In this document: one piece after another, positions 8,515-17,257 of the stretch
Position numbering within the stretch: position 1 is the first letter of the stretch
Layout of the letters: each line of letters starts with the position of its first letter
From: Chryseolinea serpens
Lineage (GTDB): Bacteria > Bacteroidota > Bacteroidia > Cytophagales > Cyclobacteriaceae
Reading direction: 5' to 3'
Assembly: GCF_900129725.1 (NCBI RefSeq)
Contig: NZ_FQWQ01000006.1
Span: 62,001-126,000, forward strand
Length of the DNA: 64,000 nt
Made by a program: the position numbers and the translations under genes
The notes under the pieces: model-generated
Told to the model about the DNA's origin: nothing
Seen by the model: only the letters and a program-made list of their open reading frames with translations
The model's database searches: none

Positions 8515-10914
8515 ATGAAAACAAGATACATCAAAGTCATCCGCGACCTCACCTCCGACTACCCCAAGAACATCATGCTCATCGTCGCCATCGCCCTCGG
8601 CGTTTTTGGCATCGGCGCTATCCTGGGCGGCTACAGCGTCATTAAACGCGAAATGACCGACAATTACTTAAGCACCGTTCCGGCATCGGCAACCCTGGAA
8701 CTCGAAAAAGAAATCTCAAAAAGCCTGGTCGACAGCGTGAAAAAAATTCCTGGCATCCAGGAAGCCGAGCGACACGCCACCGTTACAGCGCGGATGAGGG
8801 TTGGCGACAAATGGTTTCCTTTGCTGCTCTTTGTAATTGATGACTTCAAAGAAAAACGAACGAACAAACCCCATCACCTCAGCGGCGAAGCGGAACCTTC
8901 CCCCGGATCCATGCTGGTGGAACGGACAGCATTGATCGTGATGAACGCCAAAGAGGGCGATGACCTGTTGATCAAAACACCACACGGCGAACCTCAGAAA
9001 GTAAAATTGTCCGGCACAGTACACGACCCCGGTCTGGCCCCCGCATGGCAAGAGCAAGCCGGCTATGGATACATCACAATCGAAACGCTCCACGCCTTAG
9101 GAGAAACACAGGGCTTTGATCAGTTAAGGATCCTGGTCAGCGAGCAGCCTTACTCAAGAGATCATATTATGGAGACCGCACAATCGGTGGCTCGTCAAGT
9201 TGAACGCGCCGGATATCCTGTCCACGAGATCCAAGTGCCGTCGCCCGGCAAGCATCCTCACCAGAGCCAGATGAATGCCGTCATGTCGATTTTTATTGTA
9301 TTCAGTTTTATGATCCTCGTGCTGGGTTCGATACTGGTGGCCACTTCGATGGCGACGCTCATGGTAAAGCAGGTGCGCCAGATCGGAGTCATGAAAACGA
9401 TTGGTGCGAATTCTATTCAGGTCATGGGGTTGTACGCCCTGATGATGGTGCTGCTTTGCGTGTTGGCGTTGATGGTTGCCATTCCGCTAAGTCGGTTAGC
9501 GGCCGCTGGATTTTATCGTCAGCTTGCTGTTCTCCTCAATCTCGAGATCAATGATGACTCCATTCCATATTGGGTGGCGATAATTCAAGTAGGTTCGGGC
9601 CTCATCATTCCTCTTGTCGCGGCGGCGCTGCCGGTGATTCGTGGCAGCCGCATCAGCGTAAAAAATGCGCTGGATAATTATGGTGTCACGCAAACGTATA
9701 GCGCCAACACATCGTGGATCGTGCGTTTCTCGCAATTGAATTTCTTTAGCGAAACCTTCCGTCTGGCCATTCGAAATGTTTTCCGCCAGCGCTCGCGCCT
9801 GGTGATGACGCTTGGACTACTCGCGGCCGGCGGAGCGATGTTCATGACAGCACTCAATGTGTCGGAAGCCTGGGATTCCAATTTGAAAAGAATATACGTC
9901 CAACGCCTCTACGACCTGGAAGTACACTTGAATAATTTTACGACAACCGATTCGATCGTCAAAAAAATTGATGCCGTTCAAGGTGTTCGCGCGGTGGAAG
10001 CCTGGAGTAGTTCGCCCACATCCGTCAGCAAAGACAACGCCTTAAACATCACGAGCACCTATCCCGACAAAGGTCACGCAAGCTTCACCATGCTGGCGCT
10101 CCCCGTGCCCACGCAGTTGTTGAACCCGACGATCACCGAAGGAAAATGGCTGCACGATCCAACAGCCCACCATGTGGTGTTGAACCAGTCCGCAAGGAGT
10201 TCCCTAAAGATCGGCGACGAGGTGTCGCTCGCCATCGAAGAGAAAGTCTCCACCTGGAAAGTGATCGGTTTTGTAGAGGACGTTGGCTCACACTCCACCG
10301 CCTATGTTTCGCTGCAAACTTTTTCGGCGATCACAAACACCACCGGCCAGGCCGAGCTGTTGCGGATTTCCTACCGGGATCGGTCAAAGGAAAATGCCAT
10401 GCGCAAGAACCTCGAAATAGAAAAGCTCCTCGAAAAAGAAAACATGGCCGTCAGCAAAACCATCCCGGTGTGGCTGCTGCGCAATGCGATTGCTGCTCAC
10501 ATGAAGGTGCTCGTCAATTCGTTGTTGGCGATGGCGCTGCTCATGGCTCTCGTCGGCACGATCGGATTGGTATCTACCGTGAGCATGAGTGTGCTGGAAC
10601 GGACCCGCGAGATCGGGGTGATGCGCGCCATCGGCGCAACGCCCGCGAAGATCAGAAGCCTGATCGTGTGGGAAGGTTTGTTGATCGGCACGATCAGTAT
10701 TTTCGTGGCCTTCGTTCTATCCGTCGTGTTGTCCACGTATATGGGAAGAGTGATCGGCGACATGGCGTTCAGGACACCCCTGTCGCTGACCATCTCCGCT
10801 TTTGCCTTGATGACCTGGATAGTAACCATCTTTGCAGTCGCCTATGTTGCTGTGCTGTTACCCGCAAGAAGAGCAAACCGGATCAGTACCCGCGAAGCAT
10901 TGGCTTACGAATAG
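8515..10914 (+). CDS. ABC transporter permease with two FtsX domains
   Basis: 799 residues from the ATG at 8515; earlier in-frame ATGs lie inside the ATPase gene and are rejected. The layout is one N-terminal helix (IMLIVAIALGVFGIGAILGG), a periplasmic core domain, three helices near 265-385, then a second copy: helix near 430-450, core domain, and three helices at about 665-785 ending with ARRANRISTREALAYE. The stretch TREIGVMRAIGATPAKIRSL is the usual cytoplasmic coupling region. This tandem arrangement resembles LolCE/MacB-like exporters. It is translated with the ATPase upstream. Substrate unknown. Confidence 0.88.
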   Translation: MKTRYIKVIRDLTSDYPKNIMLIVAIALGVFGIGAILGGYSVIKREMTDNYLSTVPASATLELEKEISKSLVDSVKKIPGIQEAERHATVTARMRVGDKWFPLLLFVIDDFKEKRTNKPHHLSGEAEPSPGSMLVERTALIVMNAKEGDDLLIKTPHGEPQKVKLSGTVHDPGLAPAWQEQAGYGYITIETLHALGETQGFDQLRILVSEQPYSRDHIMETAQSVARQVERAGYPVHEIQVPSPGKHPHQSQMNAVMSIFIVFSFMILVLGSILVATSMATLMVKQVRQIGVMKTIGANSIQVMGLYALMMVLLCVLALMVAIPLSRLAAAGFYRQLAVLLNLEINDDSIPYWVAIIQVGSGLIIPLVAAALPVIRGSRISVKNALDNYGVTQTYSANTSWIVRFSQLNFFSETFRLAIRNVFRQRSRLVMTLGLLAAGGAMFMTALNVSEAWDSNLKRIYVQRLYDLEVHLNNFTTTDSIVKKIDAVQGVRAVEAWSSSPTSVSKDNALNITSTYPDKGHASFTMLALPVPTQLLNPTITEGKWLHDPTAHHVVLNQSARSSLKIGDEVSLAIEEKVSTWKVIGFVEDVGSHSTAYVSLQTFSAITNTTGQAELLRISYRDRSKENAMRKNLEIEKLLEKENMAVSKTIPVWLLRNAIAAHMKVLVNSLLAMALLMALVGTIGLVSTVSMSVLERTREIGVMRAIGATPAKIRSLIVWEGLLIGTISIFVAFVLSVVLSTYMGRVIGDMAFRTPLSLTISAFALMTWIVTIFAVAYVAVLLPARRANRISTREALAYE

Positions 10915-10937
10915 ATAATCAACCTTTGAAATGGATT

Positions 10938-10974
10938 AACCCGGAACAGAATGCAACAGCATCCCTTCCGGGTT
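10938..10974 (+). terminator. Candidate terminator after the ABC operon
   Basis: A perfect 9-bp inverted repeat, AACCCGGAA at 10938-10946 and TTCCGGGTT at 10966-10974, with a 19-base loop, follows the permease stop by about 24 bases. Only a weak T-rich stretch follows (ATTCTTTAC), so its efficiency is uncertain. Confidence 0.5.
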
Positions 10975-11125
10975 ATTCTTTACAGATTATGCATCGCCCG
11001 GGATCTATGCCTGATCCTAAGCATCAGCATAAAAAGATAGAAATAGGCAATTAAAGGGATTCGATACATTTTACCATCGGCAAGATTTCTCGTCAAGCGT
11101 CCAGCACATTCTAACTACCCACGCT

Positions 11126-11584
11126 TCAATTCACTGGGTAGGCTAAGATCTTTTTCAGATCACCAGGAAGCTTCACCATCTCATTGTCCATATAGGTTTC
11201 CATCATCAGCACGTCATCATACGTGTGCCTCAACTTGAGGAGATATGAAAATCGCAGCAGGGAGATCGCAAAGAAAATGTCTTGTTCTTTCAGGATCGGA
11301 AACGTGATGGCCCGGTCGGGCACAAACCGGTGCTGTTGGATCCGGTCGAGTGTCAACAATTCGGACGTCAGTTCACGGCCAAACACGATGTCGAGATGTC
11401 CATTCCAATGAATGTGTCCTATTTCAGTTTCGTGAAAGAAGAACGCCTTTCCACCCATCGGATGAGGGAACGCACCCAGGCCGTGCCAGGTAGTGACCTG
11501 GTCCTCTATCCGGCCGATCAATTTTTGAATCGCCGGCCGCGTGATCCGAAAGAACAAATGATAATAGAAAGCGGGATGCATCAT
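11126..11584 (-). CDS. DUF5519 (luciferase-domain) family protein
   Basis: 152 residues. The sequence HETEIGHIHWNGHLDIVFGR matches the core of the DUF5519 family, where a GHlH pair and a D..f pair are conserved, and LRFSYLLKL near the C-terminus is also typical. No molecular function is firmly known for the family. It is last in a five-gene operon; its start codon is 1 base beyond the DoxX stop, so translation is probably coupled. Confidence 0.7.
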   Translation of the reverse strand: MMHPAFYYHLFFRITRPAIQKLIGRIEDQVTTWHGLGAFPHPMGGKAFFFHETEIGHIHWNGHLDIVFGRELTSELLTLDRIQQHRFVPDRAITFPILKEQDIFFAISLLRFSYLLKLRHTYDDVLMMETYMDNEMVKLPGDLKKILAYPVN

Positions 11585-11585
11585 T

Positions 11586-11969
11586 TCACATGTTGATACT
11601 GAATTTGCGATGACTCACCTTGTAGTAATACAGGTAGGAAACCACGAGGGTAACAAAGAAAAATGTGTGAAACACTTCCAGCAACACACTGTCGCCGCTG
11701 GACAGGTGCGCTACCGGCGTGGAAAGTAAAACAATCGCAAAACCGAAATAAGCAAACTCCCTGATCTTATGGGGAACACCCGGCACGACGAGGGCCAACA
11801 CGCCCAAAAGTTTTGCCGTGGTCAGCTCCAACCTAAACCAATTGGGCAACCCCAAATGGACAAACGCTTCTTTCATCTCCGGATTGAACGCAAAGTTGAT
11901 CGCACTCCACAACATGACGGCCACGATAATGCCCGTGGAACTCCAATACATGATCTTATCCTTCTTCAT
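11586..11969 (-). CDS. DoxX-like membrane protein
   Basis: 127 residues with four hydrophobic segments (about 9-27, 50-68, 72-88, 95-115). The spacing and motifs such as LGLPNWFRLELTTAKLLGVL match the DoxX-like family of small inner-membrane proteins linked to quinone or thiosulfate redox chemistry or oxidative stress. It sits between a cytochrome c lipoprotein and DUF5519 with gaps of 11 and 1 bases, which supports a redox-linked operon. A precise role cannot be given. Confidence 0.78.
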   Translation of the reverse strand: MKKDKIMYWSSTGIIVAVMLWSAINFAFNPEMKEAFVHLGLPNWFRLELTTAKLLGVLALVVPGVPHKIREFAYFGFAIVLLSTPVAHLSSGDSVLLEVFHTFFFVTLVVSYLYYYKVSHRKFSINM

Positions 11970-11980
11970 ATAGTCGTTAT

Positions 11981-12331
11981 TTATTTTTTTAAAGTCATTA
12001 TATACCCCGCGAGATCCCGTATTTCTGTTTCGGAAAGGCTGGTCTTAAATGCGGGCATCGCATTCCTGCCGTCAGCGATGACACGCTCAAGCGCGACGCT
12101 GTCCAGGGGAGTCAGCTGCAGATTGGCCGCTCCGGCAATTCCCGCCGTGCCGTCACTTCCGTGGCACATCGAACACTTGCTTTCGTAAAGCGCCTGGCCA
12201 CCATCCGCCAATTCTTGCGCGACGACCTTGTCCGATGCGGAAGATTGTTCACGATCTCCTTCCTTCTTTGCACAGCTCCACGCAAGACACAAAGAAATCG
12301 CGACGGTTACTCCGATGATGATGCGTGACAT
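11981..12331 (-). CDS. Cytochrome c class I lipoprotein
   Basis: 116 residues from the ATG at 12331; a longer start at 12367 would run into the upstream gene, which stops at 12348. The N-terminus is a lipoprotein signal ending LCLAWSC, so the protein is probably anchored to a membrane facing the periplasm. Haem attachment is by CSMCH (the C-x-x-C-H motif), with the distal methionine probably in NAMPAFKTSLSE, followed by the usual DLAGYIMTL helix. It is a small electron carrier. Neighbours are CopD-like and DoxX membrane proteins in the same operon. Confidence 0.88.
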   Translation of the reverse strand: MSRIIIGVTVAISLCLAWSCAKKEGDREQSSASDKVVAQELADGGQALYESKCSMCHGSDGTAGIAGAANLQLTPLDSVALERVIADGRNAMPAFKTSLSETEIRDLAGYIMTLKK

Positions 12332-12347
12332 AAGCACTCGTTCTCTT

Positions 12348-12824
12348 TTAATTGAACTTAAAGACACTCAACAGGAGGATGGCAAAAAACATGACCAACT
12401 GCACGGCGTGGAAGATCGACAGGTTCCGTTTTATCTTCATGATCTGCTGGGAAATGCCCGACCCTGTCTGTTGCATGATTTTCGAAAGCTTCGATCCCTG
12501 TCCTCTCCGGATCAGCAAGCCATTCAATATGGTGATCAAGACGATCGGAACTTTCACTCTCAGCCACACCTGCTCACCAAACACGCCGTGCGTAAACGCC
12601 ATCATCCCCACGGCCGGGATGATGATGAGCAACATGCCCACGCCCATGAGCACAGGGAATTTGGACACGGCCTGCCATATGGCCAACCCCTTGGGCGGAT
12701 CCAGTTCATACTGTCGCCAAAATTGATTGACCGCTAAATAGTCGGCCACCGTGGTGCCGATAAAAAGAATGATCCCCATGATGTGAAACAGGAGGAAAGC
12801 GTGATAAAGGGTTTGTGTTGTCAT
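12348..12824 (-). CDS. CopD/DUF2269-like four-helix membrane protein
   Basis: 158 residues with four hydrophobic segments and conserved-looking histidines at the membrane face (YHAFLLFHIMG at the start and IFHAVQLVMF near the end). The pattern resembles the CopD/DUF2269 group, in which such histidines may bind haem or copper. It lies 12 bases after the NmrA-like gene and just before the cytochrome c gene, so it may be the membrane partner of that cytochrome. The family assignment is tentative. Confidence 0.6.
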   Translation of the reverse strand: MTTQTLYHAFLLFHIMGIILFIGTTVADYLAVNQFWRQYELDPPKGLAIWQAVSKFPVLMGVGMLLIIIPAVGMMAFTHGVFGEQVWLRVKVPIVLITILNGLLIRRGQGSKLSKIMQQTGSGISQQIMKIKRNLSIFHAVQLVMFFAILLLSVFKFN

Positions 12825-12836
12825 GGATGTATGATT

Positions 12837-13475
12837 TTAATAGGCTATGTCGATGATCGATCGAAACGTGCGCACGTCGTTGACAATGCGGAGCATGTAG
12901 TGTGCAAGGTCTGCGCGGTTGATGCTAAAGGGTTTCGCGAGATGTGTGCCAACGGCCACCCTATACTTTCCGGTAAGCGGTTTGTCTTTTAACATGGGCG
13001 GTCTGATAATAGACCAATCCACAGCACTGGCCAGCACCGTTTTCTCCATGATGCGCAAGTCGGCAAACGGTTTTTTTAAAATTCGCTGCACAACCTGTTT
13101 TGCCAGGAGCCGGATAAAAAATCCCATCTCCTTATAAGTATAGAGCGCGCTCGCCGAAAGACAAATGAGACGCGTCACGTTCGCCTGGTGCATCGCGGTC
13201 AGGATGTTCTCCATCCCTTTCGAATAAACCGTCGTCGGCTTGAAGTCCCGCCCAACGCCGAGACAGGAAACGACCGCCACTTTCCCCACCATCTCTTTTT
13301 CGAAACTGGAAAGCTGCAGCACATCCCCTTTCACAATCGTTAAGGCATCATGCCGGAGCGTGAACCCCGCCGGGTTGCGCACCACGGCGGTGACGGCAAA
13401 ACCGCCTTCGAGCGCCTGGATCACCGCTTCCCTGCCTGTACCGCCCGTGGCGCCGAAAATCAAAATGCTGTCCAT
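12837..13475 (-). CDS. NAD(P)H-binding NmrA-like (atypical SDR) protein
   Basis: 212 residues. The N-terminal ILIFGATGGTGREAVIQAL is the G-x-x-G-x-x-G nucleotide-binding motif of atypical short-chain dehydrogenases, and VVRNPAGF follows the second strand, as in NmrA/NAD(P)H-binding proteins. The late SIIRPPML stretch is also typical. It heads a five-gene leftward operon and is divergent from a MarR-type regulator, with an inverted-repeat operator between them. A role as a redox-sensing or quinone-linked enzyme is inference. Confidence 0.82.
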   Translation of the reverse strand: MDSILIFGATGGTGREAVIQALEGGFAVTAVVRNPAGFTLRHDALTIVKGDVLQLSSFEKEMVGKVAVVSCLGVGRDFKPTTVYSKGMENILTAMHQANVTRLICLSASALYTYKEMGFFIRLLAKQVVQRILKKPFADLRIMEKTVLASAVDWSIIRPPMLKDKPLTGKYRVAVGTHLAKPFSINRADLAHYMLRIVNDVRTFRSIIDIAY

Positions 13476-13513
13476 AATGGCTGTTTTTTATTACGTTTTC
13501 GTCGTAAAACGCC

Positions 13514-13583
13514 TAAATGTACAACGGTTTCGTATGTTTACAACAGGTTCGTATAAATTATTTTACATTTGCTACGAAACCGT
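13514..13583. promoter_or_regulatory. Operator and divergent promoters between the NmrA-like and MarR-type genes
   Basis: ACGGTTTCGTA at 13524-13534 is repeated as its exact reverse complement TACGAAACCGT at 13573-13583. A third partial copy, AGGTTCGTA, lies at 13545-13553. The rightward -7 box TACATTTG (13564-13571) fits TAnnTTTG and abuts the second arm; a leftward TACATTTA (complement of 13514-13521) abuts the first. Each arm therefore touches one promoter, as expected if the MarR-type protein represses both its own gene and the operon. No clear -33 box was found for either. Confidence 0.7.
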
Positions 13584-13595
13584 ATCAATTTTTTA

Positions 13596-14264
13596 ATGGA
13601 GAAAACGATTGAATTGGTCAACCTGTGGGGGGCCTTTGCCACACAACACCCGGATGCCAGCATCGAAGATTTTTGCCGCCACCTCTTGATCCACAAACGG
13701 GAAAGCGAAAATAAAGGGCCGTTGCTCGGAGGCGTGGTGCCCATGCACACCGATGGGCTGCTCATGAAACTGATCGGCCGCATCCACAAGCTCCATGTTT
13801 TCTATGCCTCCGCTGCGTTCGATGGAACGCCGCTAGGCCAACTGGAAGAGTTCGGTCTCCTGGCAACGATCCAGCAACGCGGCAATCCAAAAAAATCGGA
13901 ACTGATCTACAGCAACCTCCTGGAACTTTCGAGCGGGACCGACATGGTGAACCGCTTGAAGAACAAAGGCCTCATAAAAGAATTTGACGACAAAGACGAC
14001 AAGCGCTCAAAACGTTTGTCGCTCACACCGCTAGGGGAGAAGACCATGTCGATCTGCATCCATCGCGTGTTGAAGCTGGCCCGGATGATGTTGTATGAAA
14101 TGACGGAAGATGATAAGCAGTTGTGTATTCAGCTATTGAAGCATATCGAGATCAAGTTCTCGGGGTTGGTGCAGAAACATAAAGGCGAAACGTTCGACGA
14201 CATCTACAAAGAGTTGGTGATCGAAAGTGCTGAAGCCAGTCCTTCAAAAAAATCGCAGAAGTGA
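13596..14264 (+). CDS. MarR-type winged helix-turn-helix regulator
   Basis: 222 residues from the ATG at 13596. Residues 75-165 look like a MarR fold: a recognition region (KSELIYSNLLELSSGTDMVNRLKNKGLI) followed by a wing (KEFDDKDDKRSKRLSLTPLG) of the usual D-x-R-S/x-x-x-L-T-x-x-G form. N- and C-terminal helices would form the dimer interface. The protein is longer than the usual 140-160 residues because of an N-terminal extension. It is divergent from the five-gene redox operon and probably binds the inverted repeat between them. Confidence 0.8.
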   Translation: MEKTIELVNLWGAFATQHPDASIEDFCRHLLIHKRESENKGPLLGGVVPMHTDGLLMKLIGRIHKLHVFYASAAFDGTPLGQLEEFGLLATIQQRGNPKKSELIYSNLLELSSGTDMVNRLKNKGLIKEFDDKDDKRSKRLSLTPLGEKTMSICIHRVLKLARMMLYEMTEDDKQLCIQLLKHIEIKFSGLVQKHKGETFDDIYKELVIESAEASPSKKSQK

Positions 14265-14292
14265 TCCCAGTGTAGCGAGGCGGATCATCGAT

Positions 14293-17247
14293 TTAAAAAT
14301 CTTTCATGCTAAAAATTGACGTCAACACTTTCTTCAAGCCAGGCGACGTGTTCCAGGCCTCCATATGCCGCAAAAGATCTGGAGGAACCGCCGATTTATT
14401 TACCGATATCAATTCGTAATAGTGTTCGAGCAGTTTCTTCAGATTGGTGAGCGGTTCGGCGGGGAGCTTTATGAGGATCTTTGCCACAAGACGTTCGAGG
14501 TCTTGATTGTGTTGAACAGAAATATTCATCAGGTTGGAGGCCACCAGGTCGGTAAATCGCTTTAACGGCGCAAACTCGATCGACTCGTGTTTGCCGATGA
14601 TCTCACCCAACAAAGCTCCATTCACCGTTTTTGTCGTTACGCCTTTCGACCACAGTTCGGCAGCAAAGGATTGAATGGTTTTATCGGGGCTCAGCATGCA
14701 GGTGCCAATAAACAAGTGTCCCGTTTCTCCATAGGCAACGTCGAGCGGCACCAGGGCTTCCAGGGCGGCGACCACCATGCGCTGGTGAGCGGTCTCGGCA
14801 TAGTTGGGGTAGGCCATGGCCACCGAGATCACTTCGGCCAGAAGGGGTTCCGGGTTGTTGGGTATCAGATATAAAAGCCTGGCGATGTCGTCGAACTCGG
14901 ACAACAGGTTTGACTTCGTTATCGTCATGAATTGATATAACGTCGCGGACTCATCCTTTGAAGCAGATCGGCCAAGAAGTTTTGAAAAGAAACCTTTCAG
15001 GGTATTCATCCGCGTCTCATCCTTTTTTCTGTCGACGTCTATGCGCAACGCTTTACGTTGTTCGATTCGCGTAACGAATTTGGAAGTCCTGTAATCGTAG
15101 GTTTTGACGGTGTGGGCTTCGGTGAACGACTGCCAGGGAAATTGCCCGATAAAACAATTTTTTGGGAGGGTGATAACGAAAAAATCTCTTAGCACACCAG
15201 CAAAATCCTTGTTCACCTTCGACACACTGGCCGCCATCCAAACCTCGGGCCAGGCCTGCGGCCTCACCGGCTGTGCATCGGGCTTTAACAGAAACCGAAG
15301 AATGTTCCGTACCTCTCCACCGAGCGACTGTTCAAGCAAGGGCAAACATTCTTCGCCCTTGGAAAGATCACAACGCGAAACGGCGATTTGAAAATCGAAA
15401 GCGTCCAGGGTGCTGGCGGTTTCCTCATATTGCTTCAACCTTTCGATCAGCACCGCTGGGGAAACATAAGCCGGCGCGTGCGTGGGTGTTGACAACAGCG
15501 GCAAGGTGTTGTTGGATTGAATCCTGTCCAGGGCCAGCATCAACATCCGCTTGTGCGATTCATACACCTTGTTACCCCGTTGGGCCGACCATGTCCTCAA
15601 TGGAAAAATCCGTAACCGGTAATACTTCCACTTGGCCCGGTTCGCGCGGTCTAGTTCCAAAAATTGGTTGTATAACACCGACAGCGGCTTTGCATCTGCG
15701 CCCTGGTGTTGGATGAGGTGTGTGCAATAGCCGATGAAGAACGTTGCCAGGAGATGATCGAGGTGGCCGGTAGTACTGGTTCCTCCTTCCATCACAAATT
15801 TAAGAGCCCGCTGCAAGGCCGGCTCCAGCTTTCCAATTTCGGCGCCACGGATATGACCATTCCACTTTATCAACGCGGCGGGCAACAGATCGATGTGATC
15901 GGTGGCGTTGTTGTCGAACGCCTGGCTGGCCAGGAAGATCAATTCGTCGACCGTTCCGATTTCACCGATCGAAACACGCGCTGCAACATGTGGCGCGGTA
16001 TTGACAACGGTAGCGGTAGCTGCGCCTGGTGCTTCTGGGCTTGCCTGGATCATGAATGCCGCAAGAGTATTCCGGGCATCGGCCATCATCGAATCTTTGT
16101 ACGCCGCTACGGCCTGTCGAATTCCGTCCGAATCGGTCCCGAATTTCTGGATCAGCTTCGACGCCTTGGTTTGAATGTCGCTTTCGCCGTGCAGGAAGGC
16201 CTGGCAGGTTGCCACACAAATTTCTTCGCGCAAGCGGGGATGCTTCTTGGCCAGTTTCTCGAGGGTCGCTAATGTTGGACTGAGAACGGTTTTTGTTTCG
16301 GATGATAACAGCAGCGGCACGGTTTCTAAAAAGGCTGCCGTGTCGAATTCATTTTCATCGGCGATCTTCTTCACGGCACTCAACGCGACAGTGATCGGCT
16401 TGCTGTGTTGTGCATTGATCGAGTTGAACAGGGGTTGTTGCAGGGCCAGCAACTCGGCCGGGGTGGCATTGAGTTTCATGAACAATTCGGCAAACCAGCC
16501 TGCCAGGTTCTTGTTGAAGTTTCGCGAGGATGCCGAAAGGGAAGCACTCAACAAACGCTGGCGGTCTATTTTACCTTCGGCCGAAAACCGACACAGACAC
16601 CGTATCCATTGGCTTTCATCCGGATTCGAGTCGTCGGCAAACTTCCCGTACTTATCAACGTTGTGAACGTCGCTGTCCCGCTCAAACAGATACCAAATGT
16701 GTTCCTGGAGCGTGATGGCATGCTTGAGTAGATTTTCGGGCTTGGTGAGCATTTTACGATCATGCGTGTTGCCGAAAAGATGCTGCGGTAATGTTTTCGC
16801 CACAAGATCGGGCGAGAGTGTAATCCATCCTTTTGTAAACAGCGTCATCACCCAATCGTAGGTGATAAATCGCGGCACGAAATCCAGCGCCCCCACAGCA
16901 TTGACATATTCATCAAACCACTTAGGGCGATACCAAGGCAAGATTCCGTCGAGTTGCGCGCTCGTAAGCGTCCACAGGGAAGCCGTTTTTTCAAAGTCCT
17001 TTCTCGGAAAACAAATAAATGCCGCGAGCGTAAGTATGGTCGATTGCTTTTCCGACGCTTTACGAGCGATGGTAATGCCCCCGAGCAGGGAATTTTGCTC
17101 TTTGTAGTCCAGATAATCCTTGGTGAGGGTCTTGAGGTAAACGGCAAATTCCCGTTTCGCGGCGTCGTCCAGTGATCTGAAAAACGGTATGAGTTCGGTC
17201 TCGCGTTCCTTTTCGAGAATCCGTAAGAATTGCTCCTGGTGAGTCAT
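14293..17247 (-). CDS. Large DUF6493-type helical repeat protein
   Basis: 984 residues, almost entirely alpha-helical in character, without signal peptide or membrane segments. Helix-rich stretches such as PTLATLEKLAKKHPRLREE are HEAT-like. The start 10 bases after a SWIM zinc-finger gene matches a known pairing of SWIM proteins with DUF6493 proteins in other bacteria, on which the name rests. No enzymatic motif is visible. The pair may form a nucleic acid-binding complex, but no function is established. Confidence 0.6.
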   Translation of the reverse strand: MTHQEQFLRILEKERETELIPFFRSLDDAAKREFAVYLKTLTKDYLDYKEQNSLLGGITIARKASEKQSTILTLAAFICFPRKDFEKTASLWTLTSAQLDGILPWYRPKWFDEYVNAVGALDFVPRFITYDWVMTLFTKGWITLSPDLVAKTLPQHLFGNTHDRKMLTKPENLLKHAITLQEHIWYLFERDSDVHNVDKYGKFADDSNPDESQWIRCLCRFSAEGKIDRQRLLSASLSASSRNFNKNLAGWFAELFMKLNATPAELLALQQPLFNSINAQHSKPITVALSAVKKIADENEFDTAAFLETVPLLLSSETKTVLSPTLATLEKLAKKHPRLREEICVATCQAFLHGESDIQTKASKLIQKFGTDSDGIRQAVAAYKDSMMADARNTLAAFMIQASPEAPGAATATVVNTAPHVAARVSIGEIGTVDELIFLASQAFDNNATDHIDLLPAALIKWNGHIRGAEIGKLEPALQRALKFVMEGGTSTTGHLDHLLATFFIGYCTHLIQHQGADAKPLSVLYNQFLELDRANRAKWKYYRLRIFPLRTWSAQRGNKVYESHKRMLMLALDRIQSNNTLPLLSTPTHAPAYVSPAVLIERLKQYEETASTLDAFDFQIAVSRCDLSKGEECLPLLEQSLGGEVRNILRFLLKPDAQPVRPQAWPEVWMAASVSKVNKDFAGVLRDFFVITLPKNCFIGQFPWQSFTEAHTVKTYDYRTSKFVTRIEQRKALRIDVDRKKDETRMNTLKGFFSKLLGRSASKDESATLYQFMTITKSNLLSEFDDIARLLYLIPNNPEPLLAEVISVAMAYPNYAETAHQRMVVAALEALVPLDVAYGETGHLFIGTCMLSPDKTIQSFAAELWSKGVTTKTVNGALLGEIIGKHESIEFAPLKRFTDLVASNLMNISVQHNQDLERLVAKILIKLPAEPLTNLKKLLEHYYELISVNKSAVPPDLLRHMEAWNTSPGLKKVLTSIFSMKDF

Positions 17248-17257
17248 CCAAAAATAG

